From: DASPGQ01 sp035457705
GTDB lineage: Bacteria; Acidobacteriota; Vicinamibacteria; Marinacidobacterales; SMYC01
DNA length: 64,000 nt
Direction of reading: 5' to 3'
Assembly: GCA_035457705.1 (NCBI GenBank)
Contig: DATIBD010000115.1
Coordinates: 31,355-95,354 of the forward strand
Part shown: positions 9,529-18,320 of the stretch, one piece after another
Layout of the letters: each line of letters begins with the position of its first letter
Numbering within the stretch: position 1 is the first letter of the stretch
Translations under genes and position numbers: made by a program
The notes under the pieces: generated by a model
Told to the model about the DNA's origin: nothing
The model's input: the letters and a program-made list of their open reading frames with translations, nothing else
Databases searched by the model: none

Positions 9529-10716
9529 GTGTACGACGTGGCCGTGGTCGGCGGTGGTATCGTTGGTCTAGCGACGGCGCACAGGCTCCTATCGAGATCT
9601 CCGGGTCTATCGCTCATCGTCCTCGAGAAAGAGTCCCGAGTCGCCACGCACCAGACGGGTCACAACAGCGGCGTCATTCACTCTGGCATCTATTACCGGC
9701 CCGGATCGCTCAAAGCCTCGATCTGCCGAGCTGGAGTCGACAAGCTTCTCCACTTTTGCGACGAGTACGGCGTTCGCTACGAGCTTTGCGGAAAGCTCAT
9801 CGTGGCGACGACTGAGGACGAGTACGGACGCCTCGACGGGCTCATCGAGCGTGGACGAGAAAACGGCGTCCCCGACCTTCGAAAGCTCTCACCTGACGAA
9901 ATGCGGGACATCGAGCCTCATGCCTGCGGTCTGGGTGCGATTCATTCTCCAACCACGGGTATCGTCTCGTTCCGCGAGGTGGCGGAAAAAATCGCCGAGG
10001 TCATAGAAGCCCGCGGCGGTGACATCTGGATCGACGCCGCCCTCCGGGGAGTGAAAATTGACGCGGCGGGTCTTCACCTCGAGACGACCCGAGGACGGAT
10101 GGACGCCAAGCGCGTCATCACCTGCGCCGGCCTTCACGCCGACCGCGTGGCGCGGCTGTTCGGTGATACGCCCGGGGTCTCGATCCTTCCGTTTCGAGGC
10201 GAGTACTACCGCTTGAAGCCCGATGGCCAGAAGCTGGTTCGAGCGCTGGTCTATCCCGTCCCCGATCCGCGGTTCCCCTTTCTCGGCACTCATTTGACGA
10301 CACGGATCGACGGCGAAGTCGAGGCGGGGCCCAATGCGGTTCTGGCGCTCGCCCGGGAGGGGTACCGCAAGACGGATTTCGACTTCGGCGACCTCGGAGA
10401 GATGGCGAGATCGCGGGGCTTGCTCCGGATGATGCTCCGATACGGGAGCACCGGTCTTTCCGAATATCACCGCTCCTTGTCCAAGACCGCCTTCGTCAAA
10501 AGTCTCCAGAAGCTCGTGCCCGAGCTGAAGGAGGACGACCTCGAGCCGGGAGGCTCCGGCGTGCGTGCGATGGCGCTCGACCCGGACGGGAGCCTGGTCG
10601 ACGACTTCCGGATCGTGCAGACCTCGTCCGCCATTCACGTGCTCAGCGCTCCATCGCCCGCTGCAACGAGTGCGTTCGCCATCGCCGAACACATCGCGGC
10701 CATCGCGCGGTCTTGA
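9529..10716 (+). CDS. lhgO: L-2-hydroxyglutarate oxidase/dehydrogenase
   Basis: FAD-dependent oxidoreductase of the DAO family that oxidises L-2-hydroxyglutarate to 2-oxoglutarate, normally passing electrons to the membrane quinone pool. The 395-residue protein starts with the FAD-binding fold (VAVVGGGIVGLATAHRLL, residues 4-21) and has the LhgO signature HQTGHNSGVIHSGIYYRPGS near residues 42-61 and FRGEYYRL in the middle. The C-terminus has SPAATSAFAIAEHIA, the usual second dinucleotide-contact segment. The GTG start sits at the beginning of the first beta strand. Convincing match over the full length. Confidence 0.92.
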   Translation: MYDVAVVGGGIVGLATAHRLLSRSPGLSLIVLEKESRVATHQTGHNSGVIHSGIYYRPGSLKASICRAGVDKLLHFCDEYGVRYELCGKLIVATTEDEYGRLDGLIERGRENGVPDLRKLSPDEMRDIEPHACGLGAIHSPTTGIVSFREVAEKIAEVIEARGGDIWIDAALRGVKIDAAGLHLETTRGRMDAKRVITCAGLHADRVARLFGDTPGVSILPFRGEYYRLKPDGQKLVRALVYPVPDPRFPFLGTHLTTRIDGEVEAGPNAVLALAREGYRKTDFDFGDLGEMARSRGLLRMMLRYGSTGLSEYHRSLSKTAFVKSLQKLVPELKEDDLEPGGSGVRAMALDPDGSLVDDFRIVQTSSAIHVLSAPSPAATSAFAIAEHIAAIARS

Positions 10717-10764
10717 AGTGCACGGAAGAGGCTTCGTTCCTGTTGGCCACCGAGGGGCAAATAT

Positions 10765-12024
10765 TTGCCAACCTTTGCTAGCGCTCGGAAGACCACGAGG
10801 CGTAATCTATTGGGAGCCGTGTGGACTCGAACCGTTCTTTCGATCTGCGTCCTGAAGGGCACCGCAGCGCTCGCGCAGCAATCGCCCGCACCTATCTTCG
10901 ACGTGACGTGCGACGGTGGCTTCGCCGCGGGCTTTCCCTGCGAGCGAGTCGATCTCCTCGCTCATCTGCCCCTGCAAAGCCTCGGAGGAGGGGACTTTCA
11001 CGGCAACGATCTTTGGGGGTTTACCGCCCAGGAGAGCGGTCGGGAGTTCGTTCTCTTCGGTCGAGAAAACGGCACCGCATTCGTGGAGATCACGAATCCA
11101 ACCGCACCCGTATTCCTGGGTCTGCTTCCGTCAGCCTCGGCGCCGAGCCCATGGCGCGACATCAAAGTCTACGCGCGACACGCTTACATCGTTTCCGAGG
11201 CTCCGAATCACGGGATGCAGGTTTTCGACTTGGGGATTCTCCTGGATATCGCGACGCCACCTGTCGAGCTGACCGCTGCCGCGGTCTACCGGGGCGAGGG
11301 GCTTGGTAACGCCCACAACATCGCGATCAACGAGAGCACGGGCTTCGGTTACGTCTTGGGATCGAGCACCTGCAACAGTGGTTTGCACGTTGTCGACCTG
11401 CGAGCCCCCAAGGATCCGGTTTTTGCCGGCTGTTACGGGGACGACTTCTACACGCATGACGCTCAGTGCGTGACGTATCAAGGGCCGGACCGTGACTACC
11501 GTGGCCGAGAGGTCTGTTTCGCTTACAACGAGGATACCCTCACGATTGTCGACGTCACCGACAAGTCCCGCCCCCGCATGGTGTCGAAGCAGAGCTACCC
11601 CGGGGCGGGCTATACCCACCAGGGGTGGATTACGGAGGATCAGCTGTTCTTGCTGCTGGGCGACGAGCTGGACGAGGTTTACTATGGCCACGCCACGAGA
11701 ACGCGCGTCTGGGAAATCGCCGACCTCGATCGTCCCGTCCTCGTCGGAGCTTACGAGGCTGCCACACCGTCCATCGATCACAACCTTTATGTTCGTCAGG
11801 GCTTCGCGTACCAGGCCAATTATCGGGCCGGGCTTCGCATCCTTGCTCTCGACAGGATCGCGAATGGGACGCTACGTCAGTTCGCGTACTTCGATATCTA
11901 TCCCGAGGACGACTCGCCTGAGTTCAGCGGCGCCTGGAGCGTCTACCCGTTCTTCCCGAGCGGCGTCGTGGCGGTAAGCGGGATCGAGCAGGGGCTTTTC
12001 CTGCTCTCGCCCCAGTTGCCATAA
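10765..12024 (+). CDS. choice-of-anchor B family secreted protein (LVIVD-type repeats)
   Basis: About 419 residues from a TTG start. The N-terminus has basic residues, a hydrophobic stretch (TVLSICVLKGTAALAQQ) and a likely signal-peptidase site after ALA. The rest is a beta-propeller-like repeat protein: repeated 'event plus value' units such as GTAFVEITNPTAPVFLGLLP, GLHVVDLRAPKDPVFAGCY and DTLTIVDVTDKSRPRMVS, typical of the LVIVD/choice-of-anchor-B family. SIDHNLYVRQGFAYQANYRAGLRIL near the end is also characteristic. Extracellular or surface location is likely; function unknown. I cannot see a clear C-terminal anchor. Confidence 0.85.
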   Translation: MPTFASARKTTRRNLLGAVWTRTVLSICVLKGTAALAQQSPAPIFDVTCDGGFAAGFPCERVDLLAHLPLQSLGGGDFHGNDLWGFTAQESGREFVLFGRENGTAFVEITNPTAPVFLGLLPSASAPSPWRDIKVYARHAYIVSEAPNHGMQVFDLGILLDIATPPVELTAAAVYRGEGLGNAHNIAINESTGFGYVLGSSTCNSGLHVVDLRAPKDPVFAGCYGDDFYTHDAQCVTYQGPDRDYRGREVCFAYNEDTLTIVDVTDKSRPRMVSKQSYPGAGYTHQGWITEDQLFLLLGDELDEVYYGHATRTRVWEIADLDRPVLVGAYEAATPSIDHNLYVRQGFAYQANYRAGLRILALDRIANGTLRQFAYFDIYPEDDSPEFSGAWSVYPFFPSGVVAVSGIEQGLFLLSPQLP

Positions 12025-12037
12025 CGACTCGTCTTCG

Positions 12038-13159
12038 TCATCGATTCAACTGACGGCGAATCTCGACCAGCCGGGCGAGGCCCGTTCTCGTGATGAGCCC
12101 GACCATGTTCTGGCCCACCATTACGACCAGACGGCCGACTCCCGACGGCGCCATGCGGGTGAGTGCTTCGATGAGCGGTGCGTCGGCGGCTATGATCCTG
12201 GAATCATCCAGCGGCGTCATCACAGCAGCCACCGTCTTTTCCGCCAGTTCCTCTTCCCTCACCCCGGCGAGGGATGAGATCGAGACCAGGCCCACGGCGC
12301 GATTCTGCTCCAGCACGGGAAACCCGTGGTATCCATACCTGAGGAAGTAATCGTTCACCAGATCGCGAAGGCTGGTTCGCGGCGAGACCGTCACGACGTC
12401 ACGCACCATGACATCGCTCACCTGGACACCTTCGAGAGCCCCGCGAAGCATCATGTCCTGGTAACCGCGCTCGGCAACTCCGCGGAGAAACATGCCGATG
12501 AAGAGGAGCCATGCGCCGCCCAGCAAGTTGTGAAAAAAGATCTGAACAGCTCCCAGGAGCATCAGAGCGAGTGCGAATCCTTTTCCCAGGTCGGACACGA
12601 GTCGTGTAGCGGCCTGAAGCGAGCCGGTTCTCCGCCACCAGATGGCCCGTAGAACCCTGCCCCCGTCGAGAGGAAACCCGGGGATGAGATTGAAAACGCC
12701 GAGAGCACCGTTGATCAAAGCCAGGTAGTCGAGGGTGGAGACTACGAGGGGAAGCGCCACGGGCTCGACCAGACGCGACATCGCCCAGAACAAGAGCGCG
12801 AGGAAGAAGCTCGTCAGGGGGCCAACGATGGCTATCTTCAGCTCGGTGCCGGGATCCTTGGCCTCCTCGGACAATTTGGAGACCCCACCAAAAACGAAGA
12901 GCGTGATGCTGGGAATGGAGATGCCGGACCGAATCGCCATCAACGAATGAGCCAGCTCGTGCAACAGGATCGACAGAAAGAAGAGAAGCGTAGCAGCGAG
13001 CCCCGCGATCCAGTAAGTGACGCCGCTTTCGTCGGGATGCTCTTGCGGAAAGTAGCCCACGGATAGACTGAAAAGGACGAGGAGGAAGATCGCGAACCAC
13101 GAGTAGTCGATGACGATGCGGATACCCGCCACGCGGAAGAGTTGTATGCCTCGTTCCAT
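12038..13159 (-). CDS. site-2 protease family (M50) membrane metallopeptidase with CBS domains
   Basis: Intramembrane zinc protease, 373 residues. The zinc site is ILLHELAHSLM (HELAH, about residues 67-71) and the second metal/catalytic segment is FNLIPGFPLDGGRVLRA, whose aspartate is the third ligand. Six membrane segments are visible in the first 220 residues. The C-terminal part carries two CBS repeats (VSDVMVRDVVTVSP and VAAVMTPLDDSRIIAA), which in this family bind nucleotides and regulate activity. The ATG at 13159 (MERGIQLFRVAGIRI) fits homologues better than an upstream ATG at 13192. Substrate unknown. It lies downstream of the second potassium-uptake operon on the same strand with a gap of about 215 bases. 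Confidence 0.92.
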   Translation of the reverse strand: MERGIQLFRVAGIRIVIDYSWFAIFLLVLFSLSVGYFPQEHPDESGVTYWIAGLAATLLFFLSILLHELAHSLMAIRSGISIPSITLFVFGGVSKLSEEAKDPGTELKIAIVGPLTSFFLALLFWAMSRLVEPVALPLVVSTLDYLALINGALGVFNLIPGFPLDGGRVLRAIWWRRTGSLQAATRLVSDLGKGFALALMLLGAVQIFFHNLLGGAWLLFIGMFLRGVAERGYQDMMLRGALEGVQVSDVMVRDVVTVSPRTSLRDLVNDYFLRYGYHGFPVLEQNRAVGLVSISSLAGVREEELAEKTVAAVMTPLDDSRIIAADAPLIEALTRMAPSGVGRLVVMVGQNMVGLITRTGLARLVEIRRQLNR

Positions 13160-13360
13160 CCGCTCACCGTTGGTCGAATGAGGTGCCGCCATCCCGTTTC
13201 CTCGAGGCGATCCGTGTCGCGCAGCCGACGTGCCTGCATTCTATCGGGCTTCCGCCGCCGGCAAGAAGTGAAAAAGGCATATGGCACACAAGGCCATTCG
13301 CGGACAGGCGAAAGTGCCCCTGCCGCCGAGAGCTCGCGAACGCTGTGGCTCAACCCAATG

Positions 13361-13375
13361 GGAGGCTTCGCCTCC
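13361..13375 (-). terminator. hairpin at the end of the trkH2-trkA2-hypothetical operon
   Basis: GGAGGC and GCCTCC flank a 3-base loop, overlapping the last base of the stop codon of the minus-strand hypothetical gene. It is a stable stem placed where a terminator should be. No T-run follows on the minus strand, so it may only be an RNA 3' end stabiliser. Confidence 0.4.
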
Positions 13376-13890
13376 TAATCGGAGTCCGGCAGAGAAGGCG
13401 CGCCGGAGTGAACCGTCGGCTCCTTCTCCGTTGGAGTTTCCTTCGGGGGTCGCTCCACGTCCTCCGGGGGCTCTTCGACGGGGCTCGGCTCGACGGGCTC
13501 CGTGGCGCCGTTCGTTCCCGCCTCTTCCTTTCTCTCGGGTTTGCGAACCCGCTCCAGGCGAGGATCGGTCACGAACGGCTCGTAGCGCGGAAGTCGGAGG
13601 CTCACCTCGTCGCCGTTCTCCACGAGCAAATCGATCTCCTCGAGCCGCTCGGTAAACGTGGCGAGCAGGACTCCTTCGCGCGTCTCGAGCTTCAGCAGCA
13701 GGCGTTTCGAGCTCGTGGACTTCTCGGCCACGACTCCCTGCACGACGCCGCTGGGGAAGAAAGCCTCCGGAACGTAGCTCCTCCACCATTGGGGCGCTAC
13801 GGCGAGACTAAGCGCTCCCAACATGAAACCGATGACGAATCCCAGAAAGAATCGACTCTTCCTTTTTTCGCGATTGTCCATATCCATCAA
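13375..13890 (-). CDS. membrane-anchored hypothetical protein with Pro/Glu-rich tail
   Basis: 171 residues. A basic N-terminus is followed by one membrane helix (FFLGFVIGFMLGALSLAV, about residues 14-31), then a small domain of about 90 residues with beta-rich segments (SSKRLLLKLETREGVLLATF), and a low-complexity tail rich in proline, glutamate and threonine. Its ATG overlaps the trkA2 stop by four bases, making it the third gene of the trkH2-trkA2 operon. No recognisable family. A role linked to potassium uptake is suggested only by position. Confidence 0.65.
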   Translation of the reverse strand: MMDMDNREKRKSRFFLGFVIGFMLGALSLAVAPQWWRSYVPEAFFPSGVVQGVVAEKSTSSKRLLLKLETREGVLLATFTERLEEIDLLVENGDEVSLRLPRYEPFVTDPRLERVRKPERKEEAGTNGATEPVEPSPVEEPPEDVERPPKETPTEKEPTVHSGAPSLPDSD

Positions 13891-14552
13891 TCTCCATCGT
13901 CCGCCGAATCGAGCTGTTCGAGGAGACGCTCATGGCCGGCGGCGTTCTCCACCAGGACGAGAAGGGTATCGCCCTGCTCGAGCCGCGTTCGTCCTCGGGC
14001 AAGCAGACTCTCCTGCTCGCGGACGACGGCGACGACGAGCGTATCGTCGGCGAAGTTGAGCTCCGAGAGCGTCTTGCCCGCTGCCGCTCCCACGGGCACC
14101 TCCACGAGTTGCAGACCTCCGCGGCTCACGAGGGTGAAGTCGAGCCGATGAAAGCCGTAGAGTACCGATACGATGTGGGCCGCCGCTGCCAACTTCGGCG
14201 CTATGATATCAGTGACTCCTATCTCTTTCAGCGCGGCGCGCAGTCCCACCGCATCGAGCTTCACGATGACCTTGGGGACGCCGGCGCGGCGTCCGAGCAT
14301 TGCGATCACCGCGTTGATCGCGTCCGATCCGGTCACCGCCACCAGAGCGTCCGCTTCGGGCAAGCGCGCCCTCGAGAGTATCTCGGGATGCGTCCCGTCC
14401 CCGTGCAGTACGAGAGCGTCGATTTCCGCAGCGAACTCGCGTGCACGCTCCTCGTTCTCCTCGATCACGACCAGATCGTTGTTTTTCTTGCGCGCGAGGA
14501 TGCGCGCCAGCTCCGTTCCGATTCCTCCGGCGCCCACGATCACGGCTCTCAC
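13887..14552 (-). CDS. single-RCK TrkA/KtrA-like potassium channel regulator
   Basis: 221 residues from a GTG start lying in the trkH2 stop (GTGA overlap); a longer open frame upstream only shadows trkH2. One Rossmann NAD(H)-binding domain opens with AVIVGAGGIGTELARIL, and VIEENEERA at the end of strand two carries the acidic residue for the ribose. One TrkA_C domain follows (residues about 140-215). This is the single-RCK layout of KtrA, unlike the two-domain TrkA at 1.4-2.7 kb. It should form an octameric gating ring on the adjacent TrkH/KtrB subunit. The stop overlaps the start of the next gene. Confidence 0.9.
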   Translation of the reverse strand: MRAVIVGAGGIGTELARILARKKNNDLVVIEENEERAREFAAEIDALVLHGDGTHPEILSRARLPEADALVAVTGSDAINAVIAMLGRRAGVPKVIVKLDAVGLRAALKEIGVTDIIAPKLAAAAHIVSVLYGFHRLDFTLVSRGGLQLVEVPVGAAAGKTLSELNFADDTLVVAVVREQESLLARGRTRLEQGDTLLVLVENAAGHERLLEQLDSADDGD

Positions 14553-15991
14553 GAAGACCTCTCCAAACGACGCGGAGAAGGATAGAGCAAAACGAGCAGT
14601 GGGAGTATCTCCAGCCGGCCGGCCCACATGTCCATCGCCAGGAGGAGCTTTGCCCACGAGGCGAGATCGGAAGAAGTGAGGCCCGTCGAGAGCCCCACCG
14701 TTCCGAGCGCTGAGGTGGACTCGAACAAAGCATCAATTGGCTCGCACCCGGTGAACGTCAACAGGAAGGTCGACCCGGCTGTGAAGCAAAGGAAAACCGT
14801 CGTTAGCCCCACCACACTGCGGATCTCGTCGTCTCTCAAGATCCTGCCTCCCTGGCGTACGGGGAGCTGCGCTTCCACCGGCAGGAGTGCGCGGTGCAGA
14901 TACCACTGAGCCACCCGGGCCAGCACCAGAGCTCGTATGAGCTTGACACCTCCTGCAGTAGAGCCGGAGGAGCCACCGATGAACATCAAAATGATGGCCA
15001 CCAGTCTCTGCCCCTGTGTCCATCCGGCAGCATCGGTCACGTTGAAGCCCGTGGTGGTCACGGCGGATACGCTGTGAAAGAAATGAGTGACGATCGAACC
15101 CTCCTCACCTCGCGATCGGTCGTAGAGGAGCATCAGCATGAAACCGGCTCCGATGGCGAGCGCGAGTGCTCGAAGCTGGGAGTCAGTGAAGAACTTCTTT
15201 GGACCTTCCCTCGCGGCGCGATAGTAGAGGGGGAAGGCCACGGCGCCGGCAATCATGAACAGACAGACCGAGATCTCGATCCCCACGCTCCCATATCGGC
15301 CGATGCTGTCCGGGTAAGGTGAGAATCCTCCCGTGGAGAGTGTCGAGAGCACATGGAGGAGCGCGTCGAAAAATCCCATGCCCGACAGGACGAATATCCC
15401 GAAACCCAGCAGCGTAAGGCTTCCGTAGATCGAGAAGACGAGTCGCGATGTCGACAGGAGATTCCCCAGCAGGTTCTCTTCGCGGAACTCGGCCGAGTAA
15501 AGGGGAAGAAGCGTGGCGCGGACCCCGGGCAAGAACACGATCGAGAGAACGATGATGCCCGCGCCTCCAATCCATTGCGAATAGGATCGGAAAAAGAGAA
15601 GGCTATTTGGCATCGAGACGGGATCGAGGACGCTCAGCCCCGTTGTGGTGAAGCCCGACATGGACTCGAAGAAACCATCGACGAAGCTCGCATGCGTGAG
15701 ATAGGCGAGGGCGCCCACGAGCGAAAAAACCAGGTATACGATGGCGGCAAAGACCAGTGCGTCTCGGGGTGCGATCGGTACGGTCGATGCGGTCGATCGG
15801 GGCTCCCTCTTTCCGATCAGAAAGGTCACGCCGACGAGGCCAGAGAAAACCAGCGCTTGCGTCCATTCGCGAGACACGATGGCCACGGCAAGTGGGGCGA
15901 CAAGCGCCATTCCGAGGAGCATCAACGGTCGTCGAATGTTGGCCGAGACCATGCGCAAATCTACGGGAGGTACGTGGTGAGAGATTTGCAC
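14549..15991 (-). CDS. TrkH/KtrB-family potassium channel subunit (second system)
   Basis: 480 residues, polytopic. The four pore loops are readable: SMSGFTTTGLSVLD, TLSTGGFSPYPDS, SAVTTTGFNVTDA and ALGTVGLSTGLT, each with the filter glycine. GGSSGSTAGGVKLIR is the conserved segment before the last repeat. Gene order is trkH then trkA, opposite to the first system, and sequences differ clearly, so this is an independent system rather than a recent duplication. I kept the GTG start at 15991; an ATG at 15952 (MVSANIRRPL), just before the first membrane helix, is an equally good alternative. Confidence 0.92.
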   Translation of the reverse strand: MQISHHVPPVDLRMVSANIRRPLMLLGMALVAPLAVAIVSREWTQALVFSGLVGVTFLIGKREPRSTASTVPIAPRDALVFAAIVYLVFSLVGALAYLTHASFVDGFFESMSGFTTTGLSVLDPVSMPNSLLFFRSYSQWIGGAGIIVLSIVFLPGVRATLLPLYSAEFREENLLGNLLSTSRLVFSIYGSLTLLGFGIFVLSGMGFFDALLHVLSTLSTGGFSPYPDSIGRYGSVGIEISVCLFMIAGAVAFPLYYRAAREGPKKFFTDSQLRALALAIGAGFMLMLLYDRSRGEEGSIVTHFFHSVSAVTTTGFNVTDAAGWTQGQRLVAIILMFIGGSSGSTAGGVKLIRALVLARVAQWYLHRALLPVEAQLPVRQGGRILRDDEIRSVVGLTTVFLCFTAGSTFLLTFTGCEPIDALFESTSALGTVGLSTGLTSSDLASWAKLLLAMDMWAGRLEILPLLVLLYPSPRRLERSS

Positions 15992-16053
15992 AGGCTCAGA
16001 ATCCGATGGGCGATTTTATCAATGTCACGGTTCGCGGAGCCTGGGTCGAGCCT

Positions 16054-16581
16054 CTACGCGGCTCTCTTCCCTGCGGCGTTTACGATAACGTAGACGACGA
16101 ATCCAAACGTCATATCGGTCCCGAAGAAGAGATTCAGCATTCCCGCGAGCGCGACGAACTGCGCCGCGATCCATCCGAAGTAGCTCGGCACCATCACCGC
16201 GACCGACAAGAGCTCGGCCCGCTTGTCGAAACGCTCGCCGGAAGAAATCGCTCACGGTAAGGAGTTTCATCTCCCACAGGGGCTTGGCGAAGAACAGTCC
16301 AGCCAGGATGAGACAGAAGCCGGCTCAGAGCGGTTCGAGGGCAACTCTTTGCAGCCCCTCGCGGCGAACCTCGTCGGTGGCGGCGAGAATGGTCCTCGCT
16401 CCGAACCACGTTCCGAGAAGCGTCGCCGTGGAGAGCGGAAGGCTGAGGCGCATACCGGCGACGAGGAAGTCCTCGCTCGATTGGATACGTCCCTGGATCA
16501 TGAAACAGAGGACTAGAGCGCGATTACGTAGAGAGTGAGGGTTGCGCCGAGCAGCCGGCCCAAGCTCGGGTCGACGGTCAC
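16054..16581 (-). pseudogene. broken sodium:solute symporter (SSS family), N-terminal part only
   Basis: Reading the minus strand and shifting frame recovers the start of an SSS transporter: LGRLLGATLTLYVIAL, then after a 1-base deletion near 16520 LVLCFMIQGRIQSSEDFLVAG and TLLGTWFGARTILAATDEV. A TGA at 16325-16327 interrupts at a position where relatives have glycine. Then AGLFFAKPLWEMKLLTVSDF, and after a 1-base insertion near 16240 LLSVAVMVPSYFGWIAAQFV, stopping at 16054 after about 170 residues. The C-terminal two thirds are absent. The likely GTG start at 16581 overlaps the stop of the intact symporter upstream (GTGA), so it was once coupled to it. No other gene fits this interval. Confidence 0.8.
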
Positions 16582-18008
16582 GAACGGTGCAGATCTCCCA
16601 CTTGCTCGAGCATCGCGGGGGTTTCGGCGCCCTGGACGAGGGCGCCGCCGATCATCGCCACGGTGCTGGCGGCGAGAGCGACGACGATGGGCGCGAGCCC
16701 GAGCTCGATGAGATCGAGCTCGACCAGGACGTAAGTGGCCGCTCCCAGGACGATCGAGGCAATCCCTCCGGTGCGGTTCGCCCTCTTCCACCAGAGCCCA
16801 GCGATGGTGGGAACGAACAGGCTGGCGCTGAGGAGCCCGATGCCGGCGGTATAGAACTGGCTGATGAGCTCCGGAGGAGAAAATGCCCAGTAGAGAGCCA
16901 GCCCCCCGATGATCCAGGCGGAGGCGACGCGGACGAAAGCGAGGCCCCTCTCGCTCAGGCGATCTTGAAAGAGCATGCCGAGTATGTCGTGAGCGATGGC
17001 CGAGCTGCATGCGAGCAGCAGCGCATCGGTCGTGGACATGACGGCCGCGAGCACCGCGGCGACGCCGATCCCGCGGATGAAAGCGGGGAACTCCGACTCC
17101 ATGACTTTCAAGAACACTTGGTCGGGGTCGGCGAGTCCAGGGAAGTCGACCTTTCCGACTGGAACGATGGCGAGCGTCGCCGTCAGGATCATGACGCTGT
17201 AGGCCAGCATCGCCACGTTGAGCGAGAGCCGAGCCCCCTGGGCGTCTTTGGCGGTGAAGACGCGCATCACGATGTGAGGGATGACGGGAATAGCGGTCGC
17301 CCAGATGACGAAGTACCCGAGATAGCTTTCCACGGGCCTATTGACGACCTGCCCGAGCTCGGGAGCGACCGATGTCGCTTGCGACATGAGCTCGAGCGGA
17401 GAACCGAAGCGAAGGACCATCACGAGCCCCGTCCCGACGACGACGACCAGCATCAGCAGCCCCTGGACGACATCGGTCCAGGTGATCGCGATCATACCCC
17501 CGACGGAGACGTACAGGATGAAGACCACGGTGGCGAGCGTGAGAGCCACCTCGTAGCGGATGCCAAGTAGTGCCTCGGCGGTGATGCCCGCCGCTTTCAT
17601 CTGCGCCACGATGTAAATCGTGAATGCGATGACGATGAGCACCGGCACGAGGTACTGCACGATGACGCTCGGATAGCGGAACGCGAGAAAATCGGTGATC
17701 GTGTAGCGGCCGAAGTTTCGAAGCGGTCGCGCCACGAGAAGCGAGGCCAAAGGGAAACCGATAACGGCGCCAGCGAAGAGCGCCAGCGTAGCGGGAATGC
17801 CCTGACGGTAGGCGAGTCCCATGACTCCGATGATGGATCCGCCGCTCGCAAGACTTGCCATGATGGCCATGGCGTTCACGAGCGTCCCGATACGCCGACC
17901 CGCCACCCAGTACTCGTCCCGCGAAGCCAGAACTCGCCTCGAGGCGATGAAGCCTATGCCGATGCAAGCCCCCAGGTACAGGAGAACCAAGATGCGCTCG
18001 ACGATCAA
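16578..18008 (-). CDS. sodium:solute symporter, SSS family (monocarboxylate/ActP-like)
   Basis: 476 residues with about 13 membrane helices. The N-terminal SSS pattern is present: SRDEYWVAGRRIGTLVNAMA followed by ASGGSIIGVMGLAYRQGI, and later TYVLVELDL near the C-terminus. The TTG start overlaps the stop of the small membrane gene upstream (TTGA). An intact SSS gene, a DUF3311/DUF485-like small partner, and acs at 4.2 kb together suggest uptake of acetate, pyruvate or another monocarboxylate; solute identity is inference. The gene is followed by a broken second SSS gene. Confidence 0.88.
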   Translation of the reverse strand: MIVERILVLLYLGACIGIGFIASRRVLASRDEYWVAGRRIGTLVNAMAIMASLASGGSIIGVMGLAYRQGIPATLALFAGAVIGFPLASLLVARPLRNFGRYTITDFLAFRYPSVIVQYLVPVLIVIAFTIYIVAQMKAAGITAEALLGIRYEVALTLATVVFILYVSVGGMIAITWTDVVQGLLMLVVVVGTGLVMVLRFGSPLELMSQATSVAPELGQVVNRPVESYLGYFVIWATAIPVIPHIVMRVFTAKDAQGARLSLNVAMLAYSVMILTATLAIVPVGKVDFPGLADPDQVFLKVMESEFPAFIRGIGVAAVLAAVMSTTDALLLACSSAIAHDILGMLFQDRLSERGLAFVRVASAWIIGGLALYWAFSPPELISQFYTAGIGLLSASLFVPTIAGLWWKRANRTGGIASIVLGAATYVLVELDLIELGLAPIVVALAASTVAMIGGALVQGAETPAMLEQVGDLHRS

Positions 18009-18208
18009 CGCTTCTTTTGTCCTCGAACGAAGATGAAGAGCGTGGCTGCGGGTGAGACGAGCATCAGTGCGGCCATGAGCCAGCCGAAAGCCGCCATGCC
18101 GAAAAGCTCTACCGTGCGGAAAACCGGCAGAAAGGAAACGATGGAGAAGAGCACGAGAAACAGGAGCGCGACGAGCTCGAGCCGCTCCATGGGAAAGAAG
18201 GATTTCAT
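18005..18208 (-). CDS. small two-helix membrane protein, partner of the SSS symporter
   Basis: 67 residues from the ATG at 18208 (MKSFFPMERLELVALL); GTG 18238 and ATG 18190 are alternatives and none has a clear ribosome-binding site. Two membrane helices, about residues 10-30 and 38-60, are separated by VFRTVELFG, and the protein ends in RGQKKR. Small proteins of this kind (DUF3311 or DUF485/YjcH type) are commonly encoded immediately before SSS transporters of the ActP/PanF/MctP kind. The stop overlaps the symporter start by four bases. Family membership is by pattern and position. Confidence 0.6.
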   Translation of the reverse strand: MKSFFPMERLELVALLFLVLFSIVSFLPVFRTVELFGMAAFGWLMAALMLVSPAATLFIFVRGQKKR

Positions 18209-18320
18209 TGCCGCAAAAGAAACGGCATCGTATCCCACGCAGGAGGGAAGAGCAACGCGGCCGTTCCTTTTCTTAGGCCAGCTTGCAACCAGCCGACTTC
18301 CTGCTATATGAACGGGTTGC

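Noticed and set aside
13183..14151. 322-residue plus-strand frame across the second Trk operon
   Set aside because: It runs antisense to two coding genes and to a terminator-like hairpin, and its translation has no domain and is biased to Arg/Ser.
16513..17010. 165-residue Arg/His-rich frame on the minus strand
   Set aside because: A shadow of the SSS symporter gene; only its last residues (LGRLLGATLTLYVIAL) belong to the broken second symporter.
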